Below, piece after piece: positions 18,532 to 28,182 of a stretch of 53,694 nucleotides of DNA. Numbering within the stretch: position 1 is the first letter of the stretch; each line of letters starts with the position of its first letter. A model generated the notes under the pieces. The model was given only the letters and a program-made list of their open reading frames with translations. It was not told the DNA's origin and made no database searches. The position numbers and the translations under genes are program-made. The DNA comes from a bacterium (GTDB lineage Bacteria > Bdellovibrionota_C > UBA2361 > RFPC01): assembly GCA_030431715.1 (NCBI GenBank), contig JAUIIO010000027.1, positions 1-53,694 of the forward strand. The letters run 5' to 3'.

Positions 18532-19310
18532 GCGCTGCGCTCTTCACGGCTTGCCCGCTCTTCAAACCAGTTGACAACTTCACTTGCCGTTGGCCGCAAG
18601 CTGGCATCTTTAGAAAGCATTCTTTGAATAAGTTCACCGACCTCTGGAGATACTCTTCTGAGCTCATAGGGCTCACAGCGTTTTATCTGCTCTTTGATGT
18701 TTCCAAGTGCCGGGTCAAAAGGGGGAGATCCGCTAATAAGCTCATACCATATAGCACCAACTGAAAAGATATCACTCGCTTTCCCTAGTTCTGGTTGAAG
18801 ATCGAGCTTTTCAGGTGCCATATAGAGTGGGGTACCAACGGGGTGCTCCGAATACTCAGTTGGTATGTCTTTTAGACGATAAGCCGTTCCGAAATCAATA
18901 ACGGTGACTTCCTGCTCTGCCCGGTCCCAGAGAATATTAGACGGTGAAATGTCATAGTGCACAAATCCATCTTCACCTTGGTTGTGTATATAATTAAGCG
19001 TGAGTGCCACTTGATGAACGATCTGATTGGCCTCAGCCTCAGTAAAGGAGTCGTACTTTATAAGCTGCTCAAGAGTTTCACCAGGCGCGGCTAGAAGGTG
19101 TAACTCCCGATTTGTATCATCACTTTTTAGGAGTCGAACAACTCTTTTGTCTGCTTGAAGGAGCTCAAGAGCATCTCGCTCGCGTCGAAATTCCTCTAGA
19201 GTCTGAGGAATCTTAATGATAAGGGCATTCTCAGAGTCTGGCAGTACATTGTCGCTAATTTCGGAACGATTCCCATGTAATCCTGATCTGTTACTACCAA
19301 ACTGCCCCAT
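18528..19310 (-). CDS. Hanks-type serine/threonine protein kinase, short N-lobe
   Basis: 260 residues, soluble. Catalytic residues are present: Lys33 (LIIKIP), helix-C Glu44, catalytic loop HYDISPSN with Asp120 and Asn125 (HYD replaces HRD), DFG at 139-141, APE at 165-167, Asp180, and the late Arg in SLRPTA. The kinase should therefore be active. The normal glycine-rich loop before the lysine is missing or reduced to a Gly/Asn/Ser-rich start (MGQFGSNRSGLHGN). No upstream in-frame start rescues it, because a stop lies about 17 codons before the ATG. There are no PASTA or membrane segments. It converges on and overlaps the giant transglutaminase-like gene by 4 bp. Substrate unknown; neighbouring orphan proteins are possible targets but nothing in the sequence proves that. 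Confidence 0.9.
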   Translation of the reverse strand: MGQFGSNRSGLHGNRSEISDNVLPDSENALIIKIPQTLEEFRRERDALELLQADKRVVRLLKSDDTNRELHLLAAPGETLEQLIKYDSFTEAEANQIVHQVALTLNYIHNQGEDGFVHYDISPSNILWDRAEQEVTVIDFGTAYRLKDIPTEYSEHPVGTPLYMAPEKLDLQPELGKASDIFSVGAIWYELISGSPPFDPALGNIKEQIKRCEPYELRRVSPEVGELIQRMLSKDASLRPTASEVVNWFEERASREERSA

Positions 19311-19495
19311 TACAGTTGTTATGCTTAAATCCAGCAGAATGCGCTCTAGTAGGCCATTTATTCAGAAATTCTCTTAAAAAATGCAGTAATTCAACTGCTT
19401 GTGCTCAAAGATAGCTATTTATCTTAAAATACAGCTTTTCTTGGCAGAGCTAAGACTGGTGAGTGAAAGGGCCTTAGCTTCAATGATAATAAATA

Positions 19496-20356
19496 CTACA
19501 AACCGCCACGCGACCAGTTGAGAAATTTTGACGCGGTTTCCTTTAGCAACAGATGATCTATGGCGCGGGTACTATTGCTCAAGCCATGCCCTTGGTCTTG
19601 GTGATGTAATCGCACTTCTCCAGTAGAAAGGGTCATCGAGTACTTTGTGTGAGGCCACTCAACCGATAAGGTTACGTCTGGCTCTGAATGATAGCTATCA
19701 AGCTTCCACTGATCAGGAAATAGAGATTCGAGCATTTCAACTTCTTCCCCCAGCGCATCAGTAATCCGGCCGTATTGCTTAAAATGAAGGCTTACCATGG
19801 GGCGTTGATAGTTTCGGTAAGTAACAGGATGGGGATTCAGAGCGTCCTCTTCTTGATCATGAACTGCGCTCAAAATGCTCATTGCTATATCTTCAGGGGT
19901 GCGTACGGCATGAGTAAATTCCTCATCGTGCTGACTTTCTTCCTCACTACCTGAGGATAGCGTTTCAACAAGATGATCGTAAAGGCTGATGTCAAATTCC
20001 AGCAGATCCGCTACTTGTGTTACATGTTTAGCACAGGGCAGGAGTACAAATGATAGTGAGTTAAGTACAGGATTTTTTATAAAAGAATTCACCGACATCT
20101 GATAACGATTTACGGTAGTGTCATCAACAGGCTGGTTACAGTGAGTGTAGAAGTTGAAATCTAATGAAGTGTCTTCGCACCGGGAAGCTAGAATTCTATC
20201 GTAGAGTTTCTCAAATTTAAGAATAGTTGACTGCCGCAACTCTACGCATTCACCGGCAGGGAGTTGTGTAAGACCATGACGCATCCGATCGTGAAATTGT
20301 TCTGCAGTTATGTCCTGTAGAGAGATGCCAGAATGATAATGCAGAGACTGTTCCAT
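19496..20356 (-). CDS. Unknown soluble protein
   Basis: 286 residues, not recognised. No signal peptide. The N-terminal half is helical with a conserved-looking segment VLNSLSFVLLPCAKHVTQVADLL. An acidic linker (SGSEEESQHDEEF, about 135-150) separates it from a C-terminal half that is beta-rich and His-rich (STGEVRLHHQDQGHG). There are no recognisable catalytic motifs. It is transcribed away from the HELLH protein at 20482 (125-bp divergent gap) and in the same direction as the kinase (185-bp gap), but separate promoters are likely given the spacing. Coding is supported by length and lack of competing frames. Confidence 0.6.
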   Translation of the reverse strand: MEQSLHYHSGISLQDITAEQFHDRMRHGLTQLPAGECVELRQSTILKFEKLYDRILASRCEDTSLDFNFYTHCNQPVDDTTVNRYQMSVNSFIKNPVLNSLSFVLLPCAKHVTQVADLLEFDISLYDHLVETLSSGSEEESQHDEEFTHAVRTPEDIAMSILSAVHDQEEDALNPHPVTYRNYQRPMVSLHFKQYGRITDALGEEVEMLESLFPDQWKLDSYHSEPDVTLSVEWPHTKYSMTLSTGEVRLHHQDQGHGLSNSTRAIDHLLLKETASKFLNWSRGGL

Positions 20357-20481
20357 GAGATATGGATAATATAAAAGTCTGAGCTAAACAACTATTATGT
20401 ATAAAGATACAGTGCTACTTTGGCCTTTTTAGCTGGGGCGAAAGAATTTTACTAAGATATGGGTTCGAGTAGAATAGAGCG

Positions 20482-21912
20482 ATGTCTCAGAGTCCGATTC
20501 AATCCGACATTACTCCCCAGAAAGCTCCCGATCAGGTTGGAGAGCAGGCACACTCATTAGATTTTGGAGATCTGGATTTTGATAATCCGGATTATCGACG
20601 TTACCGCACAGGCAGACTTCCAGCTTACTGGATTCAGGGAAGGGGAGGCGAGCCTGCGAACAAAGAATATGTTGAGTTTGTTGATGCGCATATGGCACTG
20701 CTTAAAGCAACTACGCATCGTTCAATACGAAGCCTTCACCAAAAATCTGCCGCACTATTTCATCGCTATGCCGAAAGAGAGGGTGTTTCAGCCACTCTCG
20801 TAGAGCGCGGTAGTTTTTTAAGAGTGCGCATAGAGCCTCAAGGGAGAAGCCATCTTAACTGGTATGCAGCTCTTGTTATACGTTCCGGTGGAAGTGGTGT
20901 GTATTATGATCCGGCAAGAATACGCACATTAGAAGGGGCGTCTGGTGCGTACATTCCTAAATTCAGAGAAATTCTCTTGGGAAGAAAAGGTGTACAAAAC
21001 TTGCATACTTTAAACTCTACTCGGCTACATGAGCTTCTCCACCTTAGAAACGACATGGAGCTTCTCGAGGGGATTGATGCTCCATATCAAGGTGCCTTTC
21101 TATCTCACTCAAAACGCGAAAAATTTACTGATAAGAACGATCAAGAGACAGTTGCTTTGGCTTACGGCAGCGTCTTTTCTCTAGATGAAACACAGGTGCG
21201 AGATTTAGTATTTTGCTATTTGAAGAAGAGCCTAGCTCAAGCCCAAGGTTATCTCACAGAGTTTCAGATAGCTAAAGAATTACTAATACTAAGTATCGAT
21301 GGCTTAAAGCTAGCTCGAGAAAAGAAACGACTCTTTGAAGGAGTGCTCGAAAAAAGGCCTCCTCTGCTACCAGCAACTTCTCAGCCAGAGCGGCAGGGAG
21401 TGCTCTATAGGGAGTGCAGTCTTGGATTAGTAGCTGCTCCCCGAGCAACACTTTGCTTGCCACTACCGGGTGTTAGTGGATGTGACGAGGAAACAGCAAC
21501 GTCTGCATTCTACGAGAAGGCTCAACGAAGCTATGACGCGACTCTTAAAGAGATAGAGCTCTTTAAAGAACGAATGGATATTTGTGCTGCTCTTATTGAG
21601 CTTGGTAAGAAGAACAGGATCACCCATGGCCTCACACCACTCTTTAACTACAGTGCGCCTGAAACAGTAGCTGCCTATAAAAAATATTCGGGCAATGGTA
21701 ATCCGACAAGATGTGAAATCCTCTCTAATATTGTTAGACCAATGACTGGCTTTATACTTGCTACGGAACTAAGCGAAGACGAGCATGGATGCATCTATCG
21801 GAGTCAATATTCACAGGGGAAAATTATTCTTGATGAAGGAATAAAGGTAGATCAGAAAGGGAAGGTGACAGAATTCTTTACGAAAGGGTTGCTTGCAAGA
21901 GTATTGAAGTAG
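20482..21912 (+). CDS. Putative zincin metallopeptidase (HELLH motif), orphan
   Basis: 476 residues, soluble, with a disordered Pro/Gln-rich start (MSQSPIQSDITPQKAPDQ). Residues 183-187 are HELLH within STRLHELLHLRND, a canonical HExxH zinc-binding motif preceded by a helix and followed by acidic residues (ELLEG) that could supply the third ligand. Upstream is a beta-rich segment (FLRVRIEPQGRSHLNWYAALVIRSGGS). Downstream are about 200 helical residues, including FQIAKELLILSIDGLKLAREKKRLFEG. I cannot place it in a named peptidase family, and a chance HExxH is possible, though its context is helical as required. A strong terminator follows immediately. It is divergent from the unknown gene at 19496. 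Confidence 0.6.
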   Translation: MSQSPIQSDITPQKAPDQVGEQAHSLDFGDLDFDNPDYRRYRTGRLPAYWIQGRGGEPANKEYVEFVDAHMALLKATTHRSIRSLHQKSAALFHRYAEREGVSATLVERGSFLRVRIEPQGRSHLNWYAALVIRSGGSGVYYDPARIRTLEGASGAYIPKFREILLGRKGVQNLHTLNSTRLHELLHLRNDMELLEGIDAPYQGAFLSHSKREKFTDKNDQETVALAYGSVFSLDETQVRDLVFCYLKKSLAQAQGYLTEFQIAKELLILSIDGLKLAREKKRLFEGVLEKRPPLLPATSQPERQGVLYRECSLGLVAAPRATLCLPLPGVSGCDEETATSAFYEKAQRSYDATLKEIELFKERMDICAALIELGKKNRITHGLTPLFNYSAPETVAAYKKYSGNGNPTRCEILSNIVRPMTGFILATELSEDEHGCIYRSQYSQGKIILDEGIKVDQKGKVTEFFTKGLLARVLK

Positions 21913-21913
21913 C

Positions 21914-21950
21914 TTAAAAAAGCGGCATTATGTTCCACGCGCTTTTTTAA
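21914..21950 (+). terminator. Intrinsic terminator after the HELLH protein gene
   Basis: TTAAAAAAGCG (21914-21924) pairs with CGCTTTTTTAA (21940-21950) across a 15-nt loop: an 11-bp stem whose 3' arm carries the T6 tract. It starts just after the stop codon and, being A/T-flanked on both sides, may also serve the convergent minus-strand gene ending at 22091. Confidence 0.65.
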
Positions 21951-22090
21951 CTTCAATAAATGACAAAGAGCTATGTCCCAAGACTCATTTTTCTAAATAA
22001 AAAGTTGGCACTGATAGAAGAGTAGCCATTCGACTTCATAAGCTTCTTCTTGGACGTTGTATATGAAATTTTTCCATAAGTCGTGACTTT

Positions 22091-23467
22091 CTAATCTAGA
22101 CACAACAGTGGATTAAGTGTGTTTCTTCCCAGATATAGTTTGTCATCTATAACCGAAATGACAGAATCATAAAACTTCTTAGGACAACAGATAACTACTT
22201 CACCTTCAAACCTACTTGTCGTTGAATTAAACACAAAGTTCCTCCAGTAAAGCTCACCTTTATCATAAAGGCTATTTGAAAGATCATTTGTTAGTCTAAT
22301 TACGTAGCCGTTTATGACTCCTCCCTCTTTTCGAAACTCAAACCTTCCTGTCTCTTCATTAGTACTACTTAAGATTTTAAACCGCCCCTCTAAGCCATCA
22401 CAGCCTGATTTCTTTTCTTTCTTTACCTTAAACTGCACACGCGATGGGCGCCCAGTTACCATAAGTGGTTCATTTACTATTTTTTCATCATCATCGTCGT
22501 CGTCATCATCATCGTCTTCATCTACCGGAGCAGCTCTTGTATAAGTTTTTATTCGAACTTTCTTACCGGAGAGTTCGTCAGGGAGAACGATGTCTACTGC
22601 TAGCTGCGTTGTTGAATTTGGTCCGATCGGGCCAGCTGTACAAATAAATTTAGTAATATCGCCACTATCTTCGCTATAACACCCGTAAACATTCATTGAC
22701 GTACTATCTGCTGTTGGCTTTGTGGCGCGAGAGAAGCTAAAAGTCGGAGGCACAAACGTAATGTCAGAGATTGAAGATGGAAATTCCATTACTAGTTCGA
22801 CATCTCCATCAACTGCCGTAGCAGGGCCACGGCCACTATAGGTTCCTACAATACGGACAGTATCGCCTACCTTTGTTGATTGTCCACGTGGCTTGTATAC
22901 CTTACTCACCATCTGAATATGATCAGCGGAATTAAATCTGGCATGAAGATCAAAGACGATAGTAGCAGTGCCGCCTGTTTGTTCACCGATAAGTTGGACA
23001 GTGAGTATCTCATGATCCTCAGATACCTCTGCTACAAATCTTGCACTTTCATCATTACGAAGTGCTGTGGGAAGAGCCCCAACCTGTTCCTGGTTAAAAA
23101 TCATACGCTCATTAAGCTGTAACGTATTTTTAGCCTTTCGTGTTCTGGCGGTACCAAGGAGCCCTAAAGTATCTTCGATGAAGTAAATATTAAGCTTTTG
23201 TGGTTTAACACCAAGAAAGAGGTCTAAAAGATCCTCGATTTCTTGTGATTCTGTCTTCTTATTAATTATTCCAACTCTATAGTCGCTCCCTGACTTTAGC
23301 CACAGGCCCACTAGCGGGAGGAAACGCTTTGCTCGCTTCTTCTTTTTCGCCTTCTTGCGGAACGACTGCGCTTCCGCCTGTGAAATATTGGCAATAGAGC
23401 TCACTTCTCCGAAGAGAAAAACAAAAAGAGAGAGAAATATGAGAGTAGCTTTTAGGAGTATTTTCAT
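22091..23467 (-). CDS. Secreted protein with basic N-terminal patch and polyaspartate tract, unknown
   Basis: 458 residues from ATG 23467, preferred over the TTG at 23503 because MKILLKATLIFLSLFVFLF is a standard signal peptide, with likely cleavage near AEAQ-S. The mature protein opens with a very basic patch, SFRKKAKKKKRAKRFLPLVG, then beta-rich segments of the Ig-like or lipocalin type. An uninterrupted run of about ten Asp follows (from a GAT/GAC microsatellite around 22488-22520), and then a Cys-containing C-terminal domain (GCDGLEGRFKILSS...). No family is recognised. The polyaspartate run could bind calcium and is a likely slippage site. An A/C-type repeat lies between its start and the upstream subtilase, leaving about 140 bp for its promoter. 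Confidence 0.65.
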   Translation of the reverse strand: MKILLKATLIFLSLFVFLFGEVSSIANISQAEAQSFRKKAKKKKRAKRFLPLVGLWLKSGSDYRVGIINKKTESQEIEDLLDLFLGVKPQKLNIYFIEDTLGLLGTARTRKAKNTLQLNERMIFNQEQVGALPTALRNDESARFVAEVSEDHEILTVQLIGEQTGGTATIVFDLHARFNSADHIQMVSKVYKPRGQSTKVGDTVRIVGTYSGRGPATAVDGDVELVMEFPSSISDITFVPPTFSFSRATKPTADSTSMNVYGCYSEDSGDITKFICTAGPIGPNSTTQLAVDIVLPDELSGKKVRIKTYTRAAPVDEDDDDDDDDDDEKIVNEPLMVTGRPSRVQFKVKKEKKSGCDGLEGRFKILSSTNEETGRFEFRKEGGVINGYVIRLTNDLSNSLYDKGELYWRNFVFNSTTSRFEGEVVICCPKKFYDSVISVIDDKLYLGRNTLNPLLCLD

Positions 23468-23572
23468 TTTATCTGACAGTAAAATTTTATGAAAATATAG
23501 CAACTTATTGCTTCATATTAAAGGATTTTCCCCGAAAACGGGCTAATAAGCTTAAAAGCAGGGGGGCCACCT

Positions 23573-23604
23573 AAAGTAGGAAAGTCTTGACCCTCATGAT
23601 TTTT
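23573..23604 (+). repeat. Palindromic repeat C, diverged copy
   Basis: AAAGTAGGAAAGTCTTGACC and following CTCATGATTTTT, preceded by a degraded repeat A (GCAGGGGGGCCACC). It lies just after the giant subtilase stop and upstream of the secreted-protein gene. Compare the full copies at 32809 and 34598. Confidence 0.6.
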
Positions 23605-23606
23605 CG

Positions 23607-26600
23607 CTAACGTACATAGACGTAAAGCATGAGGTTCACTGTCTGTCCATTGGCATTCTTTGCCTGAACATACAATCTGTCAGTCCCGCTAAAACCAGTA
23701 TAAGGAATATATACGAAAGTGCCCGTTGATGTACTGAAGCGAAATCGCCCGTTACGTGGTTTTCGTATCAAAGTAAAGCTAAAGGATGATTCTTTAAAGT
23801 CTGCACTCAGATAGCGTGATAGAGCCCAGCGAGAGGTCTGTCCGTCATAGGCTCGAACACGTCTCGTGATGGTTTCTTCAAGTGGAAGGACTTTAAAGTT
23901 TACAACGGCAGGGTATGAATCAACCTGATCGTTTACTTTAATTATATAAGTAAGTTGATCGCTTCCAGTAAAACCGGGTAGGGGGGCGTAAACTAATTCT
24001 CCGCTGCTAGCGTTAAGCCTAACTCTACCATGTGCTGGTTTGTTAATGATATGATAGGTGTACTCAAAATTCTCCGGTGCCTCTGAAGCTATGCTTTTGC
24101 GGGCTATGGCTCCCTCCAGTAATGTTACTGTGTGACTATTCGCCTCAGGAACTTCAATCGGAAGAAGCATCACAGAGCGAGAGTAAATATTCATCTCCTC
24201 TTCTTCTTCTCGAACTTTAAGAATTGTTCCAAAAATTTCGTTACGGTTATTAATCGTTCTTACCTTTTGGATTATTGTGCCATATGTTCCTTCGTGTTTA
24301 ACAAGGTCCTCAAGCCACATACTTCCACGTTCGGGTGTTGTGAGCATTGGATATGCTGTACCATTGAGACTGTTTACGCTTGAAACATAGGAGCCGTAGT
24401 CGTTAATGTCCTTACCTCGTATTCCAAAGAAGTACACTCCCGGTGGATGAGGAGCTGTAATTACTTCTCCATTAATCCATAAGGCAGGCCAATAATCAGG
24501 ATAGTCAGAGGATACGTGAAATGCGGAACTTCCGAGTATGTGTCCATTCGCATTTACGGCACTCGGTATGGCATAAGGCATATCTGCATGAAGAGGTTTA
24601 AGTTCATTTAGTGTAGTGCCTTCCCAGTATACAGGCGCGTAGCTACGGTCTTCACGTTGTACGGAACCAACGGCTATACCATTATTATAGTCACTTACCT
24701 CGGCGTCTTTTCCACCAAGTTTCTCAAGAATGATAGATTCGCTCTTATTCCAAATAAATGGGAAGTACCCATCTGAACCATTTTCTGCTTCAGCAGATCC
24801 AAAAACTTTACCTTCAGGCGAAATTCCATATGCAAAAAGTCTCTGGATATTATCAGGATTTGGCAGAATCTCCACTCCGTTTCCGCGCTGAATAAATGCA
24901 CGGGACTTGCTGTTATCGCTCTCATCCGGGATAAGGTTTCCGGTGATATGCCCTTCTGGGCTAATTCCCTTGAGCGAGGAGAAATTACCTAAATTAGGAA
25001 CGGAGAAAGAATCCTTATCCCATACGAATGGCAGATCAAAGTATTCTTCTCCGTTGGGGATCCTGAATGTGTGTAGTGAAAAAGGATCGCTGCTCGCGTT
25101 TGCAGCACTCGCAATCTGATCATTTATACCAATGTCTGGAAGCTTATCAACGTAATCAACTATGGCGTAACCACCGCGGTCCAGATTTATATTGATAACT
25201 TTTGTCCCAGGTCCAATTTCGTGCTTGGCGATTTTTGATGACCAGTATTTGCCGGGAACGGCGGCTTGAATATAGGTTGGATATTCTCTTGTAATAACAA
25301 CATCATCTAAATATTCATAGTAGCCATTTTCGTCAGCAACGAGTTCTTTAAACGGGGCTGGCTCAGAAAGAGTTCCAGTAATTCTTACTTGAGCATGAGC
25401 AAGCGCTTCACCACTTTTGGCATCACGAACGTAACCTTTAAAAGCCCGGTAGAAATTGAAATCGAGTGTGGTATCTTCTAAGAGATTTAAGAATTGGACT
25501 CTGGCAAACAGTTCTTCATTGCGGGCATGGAATGCCAGTTCTCCAGCATTTGCCATAAAACTGTAGTAACCGCTTTCATCTGTTTCAGCTAAAATGAGAT
25601 TATCTCCTCGCCATGTTCTAATTGGTATATTTACTAACCCCTCTCCTTCAACTCGGACATAACCGCTTACTTCATAGCGCTGAACCGCATCAATATAAAC
25701 GATACTCTGGAAACGCTCACCAGAAGCGGTCTGAATACTCAAGAAGAGTGGTAAATGTAGAAAAGGGGTGTCGAGGCTCTCGTTAAATTTTAGCTCAAGT
25801 GGCTGTGTGCTTATGGCCAAGTTCGACCCGTGAGGCTGTGCCAGATAGGTTGCATTCTGGATGAACTGCACTGAGTTTGTTCCTCTCGGTGCATAGAGCT
25901 CAGCACGTGCTCCTTCTAGACCGATCTGGTTCTGAAGGACTGAAATATTGAGATTAAATTGAATTGACTCTCCACTTTGAGCTCGTCTATCACCGTTTCC
26001 ACCAGTGGTGTCCTGGATATCTGTGATACTCGCGACGAGGCGCTTTCGCGCAAGAAGCTCAAGAGACTTGTGAGCATTTAGACGTCCGCCAGTTAGCGTT
26101 TTGCCCGTGTAGTGATCTTTGCGGTCAACGCCTTCAAGGAGCAATTGCTTTAACATCAGTGCATCAAGATCGGGTCTATACGCTTTAAGCAATGCCGCGG
26201 CTCCGGCGACATGCGGCGCTGCCATTGAGGTGCCACTTAATAATCTAAATCCTCCATATGGTTGAGCGCTATAGATGTCAACACCGGGTGCTGCAAGTTG
26301 AACAGCGCTGTGCCCGTAATTTGAGAATGTTGCCAGTTCGTCGTTATGGTCCGTTGCGGCAACAGATATTACATTTGGAAGCCTGAGCGCGTAATTTGAA
26401 GGGAAGTGAGGCCACCTATCGTTATTCAGCGCTTCGCCGAGTAAGTTCCCGTTCCCGGCGGCGGCAACAAAGAGAACGCTCTTATCATTGGCTGCAGAGA
26501 TTGCATCAAACAATTCAGGTACATCAGATCTTGACCCCCACGAGGCATTAATGATGTCTGCGCCGTTGTTAATAGCGTAGTAAACTGCTTCAATAGCGTC

Positions 26601-27917
26601 CGAGGTGGTACCTCTTCCACCATTTCCTATAAACTGCAGGCTCTGTAGAGAGACCTCCCAGTTTACTCCGGTGATTCCGTTTTCATTGTCGCCTTTTGCA
26701 CCTATGGTGCCAGCGACATGAGTGCCATGACCGTCAAAGTCTCTGATTAAAGATCTATCATTATAAAAATCCCAGCCATTTACATCGTCAGCATACCCGT
26801 TCTCATCATCATCTCGTGCAAGGTCGTTCGCCCACACACATTCAATGCCTTCGGCATCGAAACCATTTCTTCCACATCCAAGCTTATCTTCGTCGATAAG
26901 TCCGTCACCATCATCATCAACATTACAAACACCCGGGCAACCATCTGCGTTGGCATCGCCAGTTACTTCATTAGGATTCACCCAGAGATTGTCTTTGAGA
27001 TCGCTGTGGAATGGGTCAAGCCCCGAGTCGATAATTGCAACCACTACATCACGCGAGCCAGTAGTGTATTCCCAAGCCTCAGGGGCATCGATATCAGCAT
27101 CAGGAGAACCATCAGTACCGTCATTATGTAAGCCCCAGAGCTTTGGATATTCTGGATCATTAGGCGCAGCACTTAACGTTATAATTTCATCGGGGATAGT
27201 GCCTGCAACAAGATCGGTCTCATTCTCAAGGAGCCGTGTCGCTCTATCCATATCCTCGGGGCTCGTCACATCAAACTGCACAAGGTATGAGTCTGTGGAA
27301 GCAAGCTTTCGCTTTAGCCTCATGCCATTTCTCTGGAGCCGATCTCTTAGTTCCTCAGCGCCTTTGCCTGGGTGTAACCGTACAATTAAGTGATCCGCAA
27401 TATAGCTGCGTTCCGATGAAAGCGTCGGGCTGCCGTCCTCATCTGGCACATATTTTTGAACGCGAGCTATGTTCGGGTACTTAAAATCGGTTTTCTCAAT
27501 TTGAATTTTCTCGTAACTCCCAGCGCCAAAACTTCGTGTTGCGGGCGAAAAGAGTTGATTCCCAGCCGAGTTGCCTAGATGATCGGAATTAATTGAATTA
27601 GCGTGGTTTCTAGCAGCTTTTTCTGTGCCTCTTCCAACTTTGTTACTATTCTCGCTTTTAGCCTGTGCGTTATTCGGGTTTGTATATTTTGAATCGCTCT
27701 TCGCTGAGATACTTTCTTGATCTGCAGGGAGATTCTGTTGTTTTACAATGCTATCGGAGTACAACTGATTGTCAGTATTTCCGGTTGCACCACTGTGGTC
27801 CATATTCTGGTTACTGGCGTTTTTAACCTCAAGCCGCTCTTCTGAGCGATTTATTATGAGTAAGCTGAAAGCAAGCAGGGCCAGTATACTGAGTATATAG
27901 AGCTTGGTTCGATGCAT
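23607..27917 (-). CDS. Giant subtilisin-like protease with HAF repeats and cadherin/Ig-like C-terminus
   Basis: 1436 residues, exported or membrane-anchored by an N-terminal hydrophobic segment (LYILSILALLAFSLLII) without an obvious cleavage site. A propeptide-like region (DHLIVRLHPGKGAEELRDRL) precedes the S8 domain, with triad Asp297 (AIIDSGLD), His400 (DGHGTHVAG) and Ser564 (SGTSMAAPH). Between Asp and His an insert contains calcium loops (DANADGCPG, DDDGDGLIDEDK, ARDDDENGYADD). Downstream are carboxypeptidase-regulatory-like Ig domains (YYSFMANAG, ENGYYEYLDD), then HAF-type extracellular repeats (GISPEGHITGN, GISPEGKVFGS, NANGHILGS). Two Cadherin/VCBS-like domains close the protein (GFTGSDQLTYIIKV, GFSGTDRLYVQAKN). 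GGGGGACCC upstream of ATG 27917 is a plausible ribosome-binding site. Likely a surface or secreted degradative enzyme. Confidence 0.93.
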   Translation of the reverse strand: MHRTKLYILSILALLAFSLLIINRSEERLEVKNASNQNMDHSGATGNTDNQLYSDSIVKQQNLPADQESISAKSDSKYTNPNNAQAKSENSNKVGRGTEKAARNHANSINSDHLGNSAGNQLFSPATRSFGAGSYEKIQIEKTDFKYPNIARVQKYVPDEDGSPTLSSERSYIADHLIVRLHPGKGAEELRDRLQRNGMRLKRKLASTDSYLVQFDVTSPEDMDRATRLLENETDLVAGTIPDEIITLSAAPNDPEYPKLWGLHNDGTDGSPDADIDAPEAWEYTTGSRDVVVAIIDSGLDPFHSDLKDNLWVNPNEVTGDANADGCPGVCNVDDDGDGLIDEDKLGCGRNGFDAEGIECVWANDLARDDDENGYADDVNGWDFYNDRSLIRDFDGHGTHVAGTIGAKGDNENGITGVNWEVSLQSLQFIGNGGRGTTSDAIEAVYYAINNGADIINASWGSRSDVPELFDAISAANDKSVLFVAAAGNGNLLGEALNNDRWPHFPSNYALRLPNVISVAATDHNDELATFSNYGHSAVQLAAPGVDIYSAQPYGGFRLLSGTSMAAPHVAGAAALLKAYRPDLDALMLKQLLLEGVDRKDHYTGKTLTGGRLNAHKSLELLARKRLVASITDIQDTTGGNGDRRAQSGESIQFNLNISVLQNQIGLEGARAELYAPRGTNSVQFIQNATYLAQPHGSNLAISTQPLELKFNESLDTPFLHLPLFLSIQTASGERFQSIVYIDAVQRYEVSGYVRVEGEGLVNIPIRTWRGDNLILAETDESGYYSFMANAGELAFHARNEELFARVQFLNLLEDTTLDFNFYRAFKGYVRDAKSGEALAHAQVRITGTLSEPAPFKELVADENGYYEYLDDVVITREYPTYIQAAVPGKYWSSKIAKHEIGPGTKVININLDRGGYAIVDYVDKLPDIGINDQIASAANASSDPFSLHTFRIPNGEEYFDLPFVWDKDSFSVPNLGNFSSLKGISPEGHITGNLIPDESDNSKSRAFIQRGNGVEILPNPDNIQRLFAYGISPEGKVFGSAEAENGSDGYFPFIWNKSESIILEKLGGKDAEVSDYNNGIAVGSVQREDRSYAPVYWEGTTLNELKPLHADMPYAIPSAVNANGHILGSSAFHVSSDYPDYWPALWINGEVITAPHPPGVYFFGIRGKDINDYGSYVSSVNSLNGTAYPMLTTPERGSMWLEDLVKHEGTYGTIIQKVRTINNRNEIFGTILKVREEEEEMNIYSRSVMLLPIEVPEANSHTVTLLEGAIARKSIASEAPENFEYTYHIINKPAHGRVRLNASSGELVYAPLPGFTGSDQLTYIIKVNDQVDSYPAVVNFKVLPLEETITRRVRAYDGQTSRWALSRYLSADFKESSFSFTLIRKPRNGRFRFSTSTGTFVYIPYTGFSGTDRLYVQAKNANGQTVNLMLYVYVR

Positions 27918-28145
27918 GGGTCCCCCGGATGTTAAGGCTCTTTATGAGAGCGGTCCTCATCTTTTCACTTAGCGAAGTCGTAGAAAATGTGGACCTTTTT
28001 AAATGAATGCAAATGTTGTTCCACAGAAAGCAGATGTGAGCTGGAGTATTGTTACCGTAAGAACTCGGATAGTAATAATTACCAAATGTATAAGGGAATT
28101 TCTCAGCAGGCACTACTTCATGTCATAGAATCAGTTACTGGAGTG

Positions 28146-28178
28146 AAAAGTAAGAAAGTCATGACTGTCATGACTTTT
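28146..28178. repeat. Palindromic repeat C, perfect-palindrome copy
   Basis: AAAAGTAAG followed by AAGTCATGACTGTCATGACTT, a 21-bp perfect palindrome about a single central base, starting 4 bp beyond the methyltransferase-like gene's stop. Read on the minus strand it can form an 8-bp stem followed by a T-rich tail, so it may act as a terminator. It belongs to the family described at 34562. Confidence 0.65.
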
Positions 28179-28182
28179 GCTA

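Noticed and set aside
26845..27393. 182-codon Ser/Pro-rich plus-strand frame.
   Set aside because: Lies entirely antisense to the protease domain of the giant subtilase, with no ribosome-binding site and low-complexity composition.
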